Source: Planctomycetaceae bacterium (lineage in GTDB: Bacteria; Planctomycetota; Planctomycetia; Pirellulales; UBA1268). Taken from it: a stretch of 7,533 nt of DNA. Below, piece by piece: positions 1-7,027 of the stretch. The DNA lies in assembly GCA_009691925.1 (NCBI GenBank), contig SIAG01000196.1, positions 1-7,533 of the forward strand, in the 5' to 3' direction. The position numbers and the translations under genes were made by a program. The stretch's first letter is position 1, and every line of letters starts with the position of its first letter. The notes beneath the pieces were generated by a model. That model was not told the DNA's origin. It did not search any database and saw only the letters and a list, made by a program, of their open reading frames with translations.

Positions 1-146
1 GAAAAACTCTCGCCGAAGTCCGGGATTGGACACCGCCGGCCAAGGCCAAGAAAGTGGCCAAGAAGGCCGCTGGAAAGCGGTCGACCGCGAAGCGATCAGC
101 AGCGAATTTGCTGCCCGACGACGAAGCCGATGGAGAGGCGTCATGA
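1..146 (+). CDS. C-terminal end of an upstream gene, possibly pglX (partial)
   Basis: The frame beginning at position 3 is open from the left edge to a TGA at 144-146 and encodes the last 47 residues of a protein whose start lies outside the window. The piece opens with KTLAEVRDWTPP, which looks like the end of a folded domain. A low-complexity basic stretch rich in Lys, Ala and Arg follows (about residues 13-33 of the fragment), resembling histone H1-like tails, and then a short acidic end (PDDEADGEAS). No catalytic motif is visible, so the function cannot be read directly. By position, the gene just upstream of pglY in a type 2 BREX locus is normally pglX, the adenine-specific DNA methyltransferase; a basic DNA-binding tail would suit that role. 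This is inference from context. It could equally be an unrelated gene. Confidence that the frame is real coding sequence is moderate: the other two forward frames remain open through this stretch, but they give residue patterns that look less protein-like. Confidence 0.5.
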   Translation, partial: KTLAEVRDWTPPAKAKKVAKKAAGKRSTAKRSAANLLPDDEADGEAS

Positions 147-169
147 TCGGCACCTTGCCGTCACGCCAC

Positions 170-192
170 GCGAAAGCTCACCGGTGCTTCGC
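170..192. other. Stem-loop at the convergent gene ends
   Basis: GCGAAAGC (170-177) can pair with GCTTCGC (186-192), giving a seven-pair stem with one bulged A. The eight-base loop (178-185) begins with the stop codon of the small minus-strand gene. The stem sits between the 3' ends of two convergent genes, where a two-way terminator would be expected. Neither strand has a T tract after it, so it is not a standard intrinsic terminator. A smaller hairpin, CGGCA-CCT-TGCCG, lies at 148-160 in the same gap. The pairing is seen in the sequence; a role in termination is a guess. Confidence 0.25.
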
Positions 193-450
193 CGCCTCGG
201 CAAGTTCGGCGAGAATCTCTTCTGTCGACCGGCCACCACGCTCGGCGGCCCGGCGACGCAGTTCCTCCCAGGAAACGCTCGGCGGCAGGGGGCCGGTCGG
301 CTCGTCGACCGTTTGGATGACTCCTTTGAGGATGAACGTCTGCAAAAGCTGGCCCGACGCGTCGCGGACCTCGATCCGCGCTTCTCCATGGCCGTCGGAG
401 ATGGCGACGCGGATCTTGCCGGCTGTTTCTGGATCGAGGGTCAACGTCAT
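178..450 (-). CDS. Small protein of unknown function, antitoxin-like in shape
   Basis: This 90-residue minus-strand gene begins MTLTLDPETAGKIRV and ends AELAEAAKHR. An upstream in-frame GTG at 459-457 would add three residues, but it lies inside the Shine-Dalgarno sequence, so the ATG at 450-448 is the better start. I do not recognise the family. The N-terminal half (residues 1-45) alternates hydrophobic and polar residues in a way that suggests beta strands (KIRVAI, ARIEVRD, TFILKGVI). A proline-rich turn follows near residues 50-60 (TGPLPPSVSW). The C-terminal 30 residues look helical and charged (WEELRRRAAERGGRSTEEIL). A strand-then-helix layout with a 'GRSTEEIL'-like end recalls small antitoxin or regulator proteins, but no toxin partner is visible nearby. 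Codon choice is GC-rich at third positions like its neighbours. It points away from pglY and converges on the upstream gene, so it is probably transcribed independently of the BREX operon. It may be a regulator, an orphan antitoxin or an unrelated passenger. Confidence 0.75.
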   Translation of the reverse strand: MTLTLDPETAGKIRVAISDGHGEARIEVRDASGQLLQTFILKGVIQTVDEPTGPLPPSVSWEELRRRAAERGGRSTEEILAELAEAAKHR

Positions 451-455
451 GGCAA

Positions 456-463
456 TCACCTCC
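456..463 (-). promoter_or_regulatory. Strong Shine-Dalgarno of the small minus-strand gene
   Basis: On the minus strand the sequence reads GGAGGTGATTGCCATG, so GGAGGTGAT matches the 16S anti-Shine-Dalgarno without mismatch and sits at normal spacing before the ATG at 450-448. It decides the start in favour of this ATG over the upstream GTG. It also supports the gene being real, since the three large plus-strand genes have weak or no such sites. Confidence 0.75.
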
Positions 464-645
464 GGGAGGCCCCAAGCTTGCGTCTCTCCATTCTAGTCGG
501 GCGGTCAACGGGATCACCATTTCACTTTTCGAGGGGCAGCTGAGCCAGATCCCGCCGAGACCCGATTTGAAGATTTTCGGATCGATACCCAAGGGCCTTA
601 ATCCCCCAATCTCTTTTGCCCGACGATGCCCGCTTCCACCAAGCT

Positions 646-667
646 TTGATCATCCCCCCTCTTGATC
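646..667 (+). repeat. Short direct repeat TTGATC before pglY
   Basis: TTGATC occurs at 646-651 and again at 662-667, 16 bases apart, each followed by a run of C (ATCCCCCC and CCCCC). The second copy ends five bases before the pglY start. The first copy contains the palindrome TGATCA. The pair could be an operator or simply chance in a short C-rich leader. The leader contains no Shine-Dalgarno sequence before the pglY ATG. Confidence 0.25.
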
Positions 668-671
668 CCCC

Positions 672-3600
672 ATGACCCTCCTCCGCGACCTCATCGACAT
701 CCCCGAATCGGTGCCCGCCAGCCGGTTCGTCGTCTCGCTCAGCCAGGGCGTGCTCGACCCCCAGGCCACGCTCGGGGAGTATGTCGTCACGCCTCAGCTC
801 GTAGAGTGCTTCGACAAGGCGCTAGCCCTCATCCAGAACTCGCTCGCCAACCGGGCCAGCAGCGGCTCCTACCTCCACGGCAGCTTCGGCTCCGGGAAGA
901 GCCATTTCATGGCGGTGCTGTCGCTCATCCTCCTGGGGGAGCCCAAGGCCCGCGGGATCCCCGAGCTCGCCGACGTGATCGCCAAGCACAACGCCTGGAT
1001 GGGGGGAAAGAAGTTCCTCCTCGTGCCGTATCACATGATCGGCGCGACGTCGCTCGAAAGCTGGCTGCTCAGCGGCTACGCCGACTACGTCGCCAAGCTC
1101 CATCCGGAAGCCCCCCGGCCGCCGATCTTCAAGTCGGCCGCGATCATCGAGCAGGCCCGAGCGGAGCGGAGCCGGTACGGCGATGAGGAGTTCTTCAGGA
1201 ATCTCAATGCCGTCAAGGAAGGACGGTCGGGCGGATGGGGCGGACTGGTCGCCACGTGGGATGCGGCGGCGTTCGATCGGGCGGCCACCGCCGCCACCGG
1301 GGGCGAGCATGAAAATCTCGTCACCGATCTGAGCAATCTCTACAGGGCCTCGGCCCATGTCCTCGCCGAGTGCGTGCCGATCGACAACGGCCTCTCGATC
1401 ATTTCCCGCCATGCCAAGGCCCTCGGCTACGACGGCCTGATTCTCTTTCTCGACGAGCTCTTCCTCTGGCTCGCGGCCCACGCTGCCGACCACAAGTTCC
1501 TCCAGGTGGAGACCGCCAAGCTCGCCAAGCTCGTCGAAAGCCAGAACCCCGACCGCCCCGCCCCGATCGTGAGCTTCATCGCCCGCCAGCGGGATCTCCG
1601 CGAGCTCGTCGGCAAGAACGTCCCCGGCGCCGAGAAGGTGAACTACGGCGAGTTTGTGCAGTGGAATCAGGACCGCTTCGGAATGATCACGCTCGAAGAC
1701 CGCAACCTCCCGGTGATCACCGAGAAGCGAATCCTGAAGCCGAAGAGCGCGGCGGCGAAAGCCGAGCTCGATGCCGCCTTCGCGCAGGTGGCGCTGGCCC
1801 CGAGCGTTCGGCAGAGCGTGATGAACACGCTCCTCACCGGCAACGGCGACACGGAGATGTTTCGCCGCGTGTTTCCCTTCTCGCCGGCCTTGATCCAAAC
1901 CCTCGTCGCCGTGTCGAGCGTGCTTCAACGGGAGCGGACGGCGATCAAAGTGCTCATGCAGATCTTGATCGAGCAGCGCAACACGCTCCAGGCCACGGAC
2001 CTCGTGCCGGTGGGGGATCTCTTCGACGTCCTCATTCACGGCGACGCCGTCACCGCGACTGACGTCGTCACCCACTTCGAAAACGCTCACAAGCTCTACC
2101 ACCAGAAGCTCCTGCCGATGCTCGTCCGGCAGCATGAAAAAACGCCGGAGGAGATCCTCGCGCTCCCGGCGAACGACGCCAAACGAAAGCAATTTAAGGC
2201 CGATGACCGCCTCCTCAAGACGCTTCTCCTGGCGGCACTCGTGCCGGAGGTGGAGTCGCTGCGGGGAATGACGGCCGAGCGGCTGGCGAACCTGAACCAC
2301 GGCACGATCACCACGCCCCTGGCTGGCCGCGAGGTGCAGACGGTGGCCACGAAGGTGCGGCAGTGGGCGGCGGAGGTGGGGGAGATCCGCATCGCCGGCG
2401 ATGGGACCAATCCCACGATCAGCATCCAGCTCTCCGACGTCGACACCGACGGCATCCTCCAAAAGGCCGCCAGCGAAGACAGCTACGGCAACCGGCTGCG
2501 GATTATTCGCGAGATGGTCGTTTACCAGGCCCTCGGGATCGACGACAACTCCCTTCTGGATCACACCTATCCCTTCGAGTGGCGGGGCATCAAGCGGCAG
2601 GCCGCGATCGCGTTTCGGAACGTCCGGGAAATGAGCCTCGCCCAGCTCACGAACGCCGATGACGCCTGGAAGGTCGTCATCGACTTCCCGTTCGATCGCG
2701 ACACCCACGGCCCCCGCGAGGACCTCGCTCGGCTCGACGAGTATCGCGCCACAAAGGGGTCGACGAACACGATCGCCTGGATCCCGGCCTTCTTCTCCCA
2801 GCGGACTCTTGTTGACCTCGGCCGGCTGGCCGTGCTCGAACATGTCCTCGGGGGCGATCGGTTCGATCAATACTCTTCGCACCTCCCCTCGACTGCCCGG
2901 GCCACCGCCAAGGCGATCCTGGAGAACCAGCGGGACACACTGCGCGGCCAGGTCGAGGCGGCCGTGAACGTCGCCTACGGCCTCGACACCAGTGCCGGCT
3001 CGACCGTGATTGACCGCTCGCACGACCTCGATCCCAGCGAGCGATTCCAGTCGCTTGCGGCCGGTCTTCCTCTGCGGCCGCCGGCGGCGACCAACCTCAA
3101 GGCGTCGCTCGAAGATCTTCTCGGCCAGGCACTGGGGTGGGAGTTTCCGGCGGCGCCCGCCTTCGGAACGACCATTACTGTCCCGAAGCTCAATGCCGTC
3201 CTTCGCAAGGCGGTCGAAGCGACACAGGCCCGCGACGGCCGGGCGCCGGTCGAGCGCGACGATCGCCGCCTCATGGCCGACATTGCTAACCCACTCAAGC
3301 TCGGCGAGATGCTCCACGACGGCACCCACTTCCTCGTTGGCCAGGACTGGAAGAACCGCTTCCACGCGAGGAATGGACAGGAGGCGGGGGACCTGACCGT
3401 CGAGAAGCTCCGCCGCTGGATCAACGAGCCGACCAAGACTGGCCTGACAAAGGAGGTCGAGCACCTCGTGATCCTCGTCTGGGCTGCACAGGCCGGGATG
3501 TCGTTCGAACTCCACGGCGCGGTGTGCGAGGGGACGATCCAGCGGGTCGACGATCTGTGGGTGCTCCGTCAGGAAGAGGCGCCGGACGATGCCCAGTGGC

Positions 3601-4346
3601 GGCTCGCCGTGAGCCGCGCGGGGGCGATCTTCGGTCTGACGCCCTCAACCCTGGCGAACGCTGCCAACGCTGCCAAGCTCGGGGCCGACGTGAAGGCCAG
3701 GGTGACGGTGGCGCTGCCGGCCGTGCGGACGTATGTGCAACGGCTTGGGGAGCGTCTCACTTCGCTTGGCGTCGCTCCCGACTCGGTCGATCGGATGATC
3801 ACGGCCCAGGCGACCCTCGGGCTCCTGGAAAAGATCGCCGCCGGCGATGCCAAGACCGTGGTCGAGACGCTCGCCACCGCCCCGGTCGCCAAGAGCGAAC
3901 GGTCCATGAGTGAGTGCCAGAGGAATGCCGCCGAGTGGAGCAGGGAACTCGACGGCTTTCTCTGGAACGTCGTCGACCAGGTGACGCAGGCCGGCGGCGA
4001 CGTTCACACGCGGGCGGAACCGGTGCTCGCCGACCTGAAGGCGATCCTGTCCCACGATCACCATGTCCTGACCGAGCCGTTCAACACGATCCTCGGCAAG
4101 ATCCACCAGCGGCTCCTGGCCGTCATCGCGCCTCCGCAGCCGGTCTATCGTCCCCCGGTGGATCCGCCGGTGGCGAAGAAGGATCCTCCGTCACGCCCTG
4201 AGAAGCCCACCCCCTTGCCGCCCCGTGGCACGTCGGCAGGGCTGACGCCTGACGAAGCCACGGCCCAAGTTGCCAAGATCCGCCAGGCCCACCCCGACTC
4301 GAAAATCGTGATCACCGTCACCTGGTCGAAGGGTGAGGACTCATGA
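672..4346 (+). CDS. pglY: BREX type 2 ATPase PglY
   Basis: This 1,224-residue protein is the large ATPase of the BREX/Pgl phage-defence system, where it acts with PglZ in the cytoplasm. Its N-terminus (LLRDLIDIPE) precedes a Walker A motif, GSFGSGKS, at residues 70-77 with the catalytic Lys at 76. A Walker B motif, LILFLDE, spans residues 256-262 with Asp261 and Glu262. A sensor-like stretch IVSFIARQRDL follows at about 299-309, then the segment FPFSPALIQTL (401-411) that I associate with BrxC/PglY-type ATPases. The long C-terminal half has no motif I can name. It ends in a proline-rich linker (about 1154-1185) and a small terminal segment with a helix and a strand (KIVITVTW). Length fits PglY, usually about 1,200-1,300 residues. 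The ATG at 672 is the earliest possible start because an in-frame TGA lies at 663-665; no Shine-Dalgarno is visible. The stop overlaps the pglZ start by ATGA. The reading frame is intact. Confidence 0.9.
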   Translation: MTLLRDLIDIPESVPASRFVVSLSQGVLDPQATLGEYVVTPQLVECFDKALALIQNSLANRASSGSYLHGSFGSGKSHFMAVLSLILLGEPKARGIPELADVIAKHNAWMGGKKFLLVPYHMIGATSLESWLLSGYADYVAKLHPEAPRPPIFKSAAIIEQARAERSRYGDEEFFRNLNAVKEGRSGGWGGLVATWDAAAFDRAATAATGGEHENLVTDLSNLYRASAHVLAECVPIDNGLSIISRHAKALGYDGLILFLDELFLWLAAHAADHKFLQVETAKLAKLVESQNPDRPAPIVSFIARQRDLRELVGKNVPGAEKVNYGEFVQWNQDRFGMITLEDRNLPVITEKRILKPKSAAAKAELDAAFAQVALAPSVRQSVMNTLLTGNGDTEMFRRVFPFSPALIQTLVAVSSVLQRERTAIKVLMQILIEQRNTLQATDLVPVGDLFDVLIHGDAVTATDVVTHFENAHKLYHQKLLPMLVRQHEKTPEEILALPANDAKRKQFKADDRLLKTLLLAALVPEVESLRGMTAERLANLNHGTITTPLAGREVQTVATKVRQWAAEVGEIRIAGDGTNPTISIQLSDVDTDGILQKAASEDSYGNRLRIIREMVVYQALGIDDNSLLDHTYPFEWRGIKRQAAIAFRNVREMSLAQLTNADDAWKVVIDFPFDRDTHGPREDLARLDEYRATKGSTNTIAWIPAFFSQRTLVDLGRLAVLEHVLGGDRFDQYSSHLPSTARATAKAILENQRDTLRGQVEAAVNVAYGLDTSAGSTVIDRSHDLDPSERFQSLAAGLPLRPPAATNLKASLEDLLGQALGWEFPAAPAFGTTITVPKLNAVLRKAVEATQARDGRAPVERDDRRLMADIANPLKLGEMLHDGTHFLVGQDWKNRFHARNGQEAGDLTVEKLRRWINEPTKTGLTKEVEHLVILVWAAQAGMSFELHGAVCEGTIQRVDDLWVLRQEEAPDDAQWRLAVSRAGAIFGLTPSTLANAANAAKLGADVKARVTVALPAVRTYVQRLGERLTSLGVAPDSVDRMITAQATLGLLEKIAAGDAKTVVETLATAPVAKSERSMSECQRNAAEWSRELDGFLWNVVDQVTQAGGDVHTRAEPVLADLKAILSHDHHVLTEPFNTILGKIHQRLLAVIAPPQPVYRPPVDPPVAKKDPPSRPEKPTPLPPRGTSAGLTPDEATAQVAKIRQAHPDSKIVITVTWSKGEDS
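4335..4338 (+). promoter_or_regulatory. Weak ribosome binding site of pglZ inside pglY
   Basis: The end of pglY reads AAGGGTGAGGACTCATG. GAGG at 4335-4338 lies four bases before the pglZ ATG at 4343, a close and partial match to a Shine-Dalgarno. Combined with the ATGA overlap it suggests that pglZ is translated mainly by ribosomes finishing pglY. Confidence 0.4.
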
Positions 4347-7027
4347 GCCAGTCGATCACGTTCAACCAGATCCGGGCCGAGGTCGCCCTCCTCGATGCGA
4401 AGAGGCCGGTCGAGCGGGCGGTCGGCATCCGTTCGTCGGCCCGCTGGCTCGGTGAGCCGCTCCAGACCGATGGCACCACGTCCTATTTTGTCCGGCAGTG
4501 CGACTCACCTTTGTCGCTGCGACTGGCGCTCCGGGAGCCACTGCCTGCGGGCGGGGGCCGGGCGATCAAGGTGCTCGTGACCGACGTCGACCGCGAGGAG
4601 GTCACGGAGGACGTGTTTGCTCGCCTCCACCGCGAGCGATTCCACCCCATCGACCGCTGGAGCCTTGTCGCTCAGCAGTTCGCGGCCGAGTCGATCGATC
4701 CCCGCCTCACCCGCCACCCGTGGCTCGCCGATGCGGTGGTCGAGTACCTGGCCGGGAGGGCAAGCCCGGCGGCGAAGACCGGGTGCCTCGATGCCGAGAC
4801 GCTCTGGCGGGAGCTCCTCGACGCCACGATCGGCCTCCGGGTGGTCGACCTTCCCGACATGCCCTCGCTCCTCCGCTGGTCGCTCGACGTCGACCACGTG
4901 CGGCGTCTGCGTGCCCTCGGCCCCGAGCTCCGCGCGGGGGTGGAGGAATGGCTGCGGTCGTGTGCTGGGGAGGCGGCTGATTTCGTTTTCGCCGTGGCTG
5001 ACCACACCGATCGTCCCGACGCTGTGCCGCTGGCCCTTGCGACCGGAGTGCTCGTGGGGACCAGCGGTGCCGATCGGGCGCTTGGGAAGATCGAAGGCAA
5101 GTGGCTCACGAGCCGCCAACTCTCCGCCGATCAATTCCGCCGGGTCGGGGGCGAGGCGGCGGCGCTCCTTCGGTCGCAGATGTACGATCCGACCGACCGC
5201 CGGCGTGTAACGAGCCGGGCCGAAGAGTTCCTTCGAGAGGTCGACGGCAGTGGATTCGCGCACACGAGCCCCGTGCTCCCCCTGGGTTTCACGCAGCGGC
5301 TCGGCGCGTTTGCCTCGGCCATGCGGAGCTTCACCGACGATCCCACTGGTGACGTAGGCCCCGTTGTGGCGGCTGCCGAGCGGGCCCGGACCCATGACCA
5401 GGCCCACCTTGAACCGGGAGCCGTCGAGCGGATCGACATGGCTCTCCGGCTGACCCGCTGGCTGGCGACCACCCGGGCCGGAGGCAGCGATCCTGAGTCG
5501 CTTGCCGAGGCGGCGATCGACTACCTGCGGGAAGGAAGCTGGGTCGACTGGGCCAGGACCTCCCTGGGCCGGGAGGCGGCTTCCCGGGAGCTCTCGGAGG
5601 CTGTCAGCGCGATTCATACGGCCGCCACCGGCGAGCAGGAGCGTCGGGCGGCGATCTTCGCCGAGAAGCTCGAACCGGTCGTGAGGTCGGGCGTCTACCC
5701 GCGAGACGTGCTCCTCGTGGAGCAGGTGCTCGACGAGGTTGTCGCGGCCCTCGCCAAAGTGAAGCCGGTGCTCGTGATAGTCCTCGACGGCATGAGTGCG
5801 GCGGTGAGCCGCGAGTTGGTGGCCGAGCTCCTTGGCCGCCGTCGGTGGGCCGCGATTGTCGAGCAGGGACGGTCGACGCTGCGGCCAGCGCTTGCCACGC
5901 TCCCCTCGGAGACGCAGTATTCGAGATCCAGCCTCCTGGCCGGCAGGCTCGTGGGGGGCGTCGACGAACCGGCGGCGTTCGCATCCCACGCCGGCCTCAA
6001 GGAGGCCTGCACGGCTTCACACGGGCCGAAGCTCTACCGGAAGGGCGACCTCGAAGGGCCCGACAAGCGGCTCTCGTCTGTGGTCCGCGAGGATGTGGCC
6101 TCGCCGAAGCGAAAGGTCGTGGGCGCGGTGATCAACGCCATCGACGACACGCTGGCCAAGGCGGACCAGGTGGACGTGCGGTGGACGGCCAGCTCGATTC
6201 CAGTCCTGGAGGCCCTCCTCGACGAGGCCATGTCGGGGCAGCGTGCGGTCGTGCTCGTCAGCGACCACGGTCACATTCTGGAGTCCGGTACGACCGCCCG
6301 GGTAACCGAGGGGGGCGAACGCTGGCGGCCGCCGGGCGGGGCCACCGCCCCGGACGAGATCGCCTTCCAGGGCAGCCGGGTGCTCAATGGCCCGGGAGGC
6401 ATCGTTACCACCTGGAGCGAGAAGGCCAGGTACATCGCTGCGACGAAGCGTGGTTACCACGGCGGCGCGAGCCCGCAGGAGATGATCATCCCGATCACGG
6501 TCCTTGTGGCTGTCGGCGCAGACGCTCCCGCCGGCTGGGATCTCGCGGCGGAGTCGTCGCCCGCCTGGTGGGACGCTGGTGCCGTGGTGAGTGTCGCCAA
6601 GGAAAAGGCCCCCGGTCCCCCGCCGCCAGGGATGCTGTTCGACAAGCACACGCAGAATCAAGCAGCGGTCGCGACGATCGCTACGGAGCCTGCCTCTACA
6701 GACGCTCCTACCTGGGTGGAGGCGACGCTTACTTCCGAGACGTTTGCGGCGCAGAAGCGCCTCGCGACGAGGGGCTACCCCGGCGACGACATCATCAAGA
6801 ACCTCCTGACGATCCTCGACGCTCGTGGCAACACCTGCACGTTTGCCGCAATCTCCCGGTCGCTGCCTCACCCCCTCTTCCGTCTTAAAGGTCTCCTCGC
6901 CCAGGTGCAGCGGGTGCTCAATATCGACGGCTATCCCGTCATCGCGGTCGACACCGAAAGCGAGTCGGTCGTCCTCCAGAAGCAGATCCTGCTCGTTCAG
7001 TTCGGCATGTCGGAAGGGGGCAAGTGA
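4343..7027 (+). CDS. pglZ: BREX type 2 phosphatase-superfamily protein PglZ
   Basis: This 894-residue protein is PglZ, the signature component of BREX systems, with an alkaline-phosphatase-superfamily fold. The first 440 residues are a largely helical region specific to the family. The PglZ domain then begins with VLVIVLDGMS (476-485), where Asp482 is the expected first metal ligand. LPSETQYSRSSLLAG (520-534) is the expected nucleophile region, with Ser522 or Thr524 as candidates. VLVSDHGH (637-644) supplies Asp641, His642 and His644, and GYHGGASPQEMIIPI (704-718) supplies His706. All expected metal-site positions appear to be present, so the enzyme is probably active. A Pro/Gly linker lies near 755-763. 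The last 95 residues (about 800-890) look like a winged-helix domain, as in other type 2 PglZ proteins. In Streptomyces, PglZ is needed for phage defence together with PglY. The gene overlaps pglY by four bases and brxD by one. No truncation or frameshift is seen. Confidence 0.92.
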   Translation: MSQSITFNQIRAEVALLDAKRPVERAVGIRSSARWLGEPLQTDGTTSYFVRQCDSPLSLRLALREPLPAGGGRAIKVLVTDVDREEVTEDVFARLHRERFHPIDRWSLVAQQFAAESIDPRLTRHPWLADAVVEYLAGRASPAAKTGCLDAETLWRELLDATIGLRVVDLPDMPSLLRWSLDVDHVRRLRALGPELRAGVEEWLRSCAGEAADFVFAVADHTDRPDAVPLALATGVLVGTSGADRALGKIEGKWLTSRQLSADQFRRVGGEAAALLRSQMYDPTDRRRVTSRAEEFLREVDGSGFAHTSPVLPLGFTQRLGAFASAMRSFTDDPTGDVGPVVAAAERARTHDQAHLEPGAVERIDMALRLTRWLATTRAGGSDPESLAEAAIDYLREGSWVDWARTSLGREAASRELSEAVSAIHTAATGEQERRAAIFAEKLEPVVRSGVYPRDVLLVEQVLDEVVAALAKVKPVLVIVLDGMSAAVSRELVAELLGRRRWAAIVEQGRSTLRPALATLPSETQYSRSSLLAGRLVGGVDEPAAFASHAGLKEACTASHGPKLYRKGDLEGPDKRLSSVVREDVASPKRKVVGAVINAIDDTLAKADQVDVRWTASSIPVLEALLDEAMSGQRAVVLVSDHGHILESGTTARVTEGGERWRPPGGATAPDEIAFQGSRVLNGPGGIVTTWSEKARYIAATKRGYHGGASPQEMIIPITVLVAVGADAPAGWDLAAESSPAWWDAGAVVSVAKEKAPGPPPPGMLFDKHTQNQAAVATIATEPASTDAPTWVEATLTSETFAAQKRLATRGYPGDDIIKNLLTILDARGNTCTFAAISRSLPHPLFRLKGLLAQVQRVLNIDGYPVIAVDTESESVVLQKQILLVQFGMSEGGK
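7012..7020 (+). promoter_or_regulatory. Ribosome binding site of brxD inside pglZ
   Basis: GGAAGGGGG ends six bases before the brxD ATG at 7027. AGGGGG differs from AGGAGG by one base and is well spaced. It supports ATG 7027 as the start, which shares its A with the pglZ stop in TGATG. Confidence 0.5.

Noticed and set aside
490..508. Promoter-like TTGACC and TAGAAT on the minus strand upstream of the small gene
   Set aside because: The two boxes are only seven bases apart, too close for a sigma-70 promoter, and no good -35 lies 16-18 bases from TAGAAT.
26..543. Two plus-strand open frames (26-496 and 130-543) at the left end
   Set aside because: They cross both the end of the upstream gene and the minus-strand small gene, and their residue composition (Ser/Arg-rich) does not look like protein. 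The small minus-strand gene has a near-perfect ribosome binding site and a more protein-like sequence.
822..3515. An 897-codon open frame on the minus strand opposite pglY
   Set aside because: Its translation is rich in Arg, Gly, Glu and Leu with no recognisable domain. It is the mirror of a GC-rich gene whose own translation has clear Walker motifs, so it is a compositional artefact.
4505..5989. A 494-codon open frame on the minus strand opposite pglZ
   Set aside because: It is low-complexity in Arg, Gly and Pro without motifs, and pglZ on the other strand explains the sequence fully.
5845..6888. A 347-codon plus-strand frame inside pglZ
   Set aside because: It lies across the catalytic domain of pglZ in another frame and reads as Arg/Gly/Pro-rich filler.
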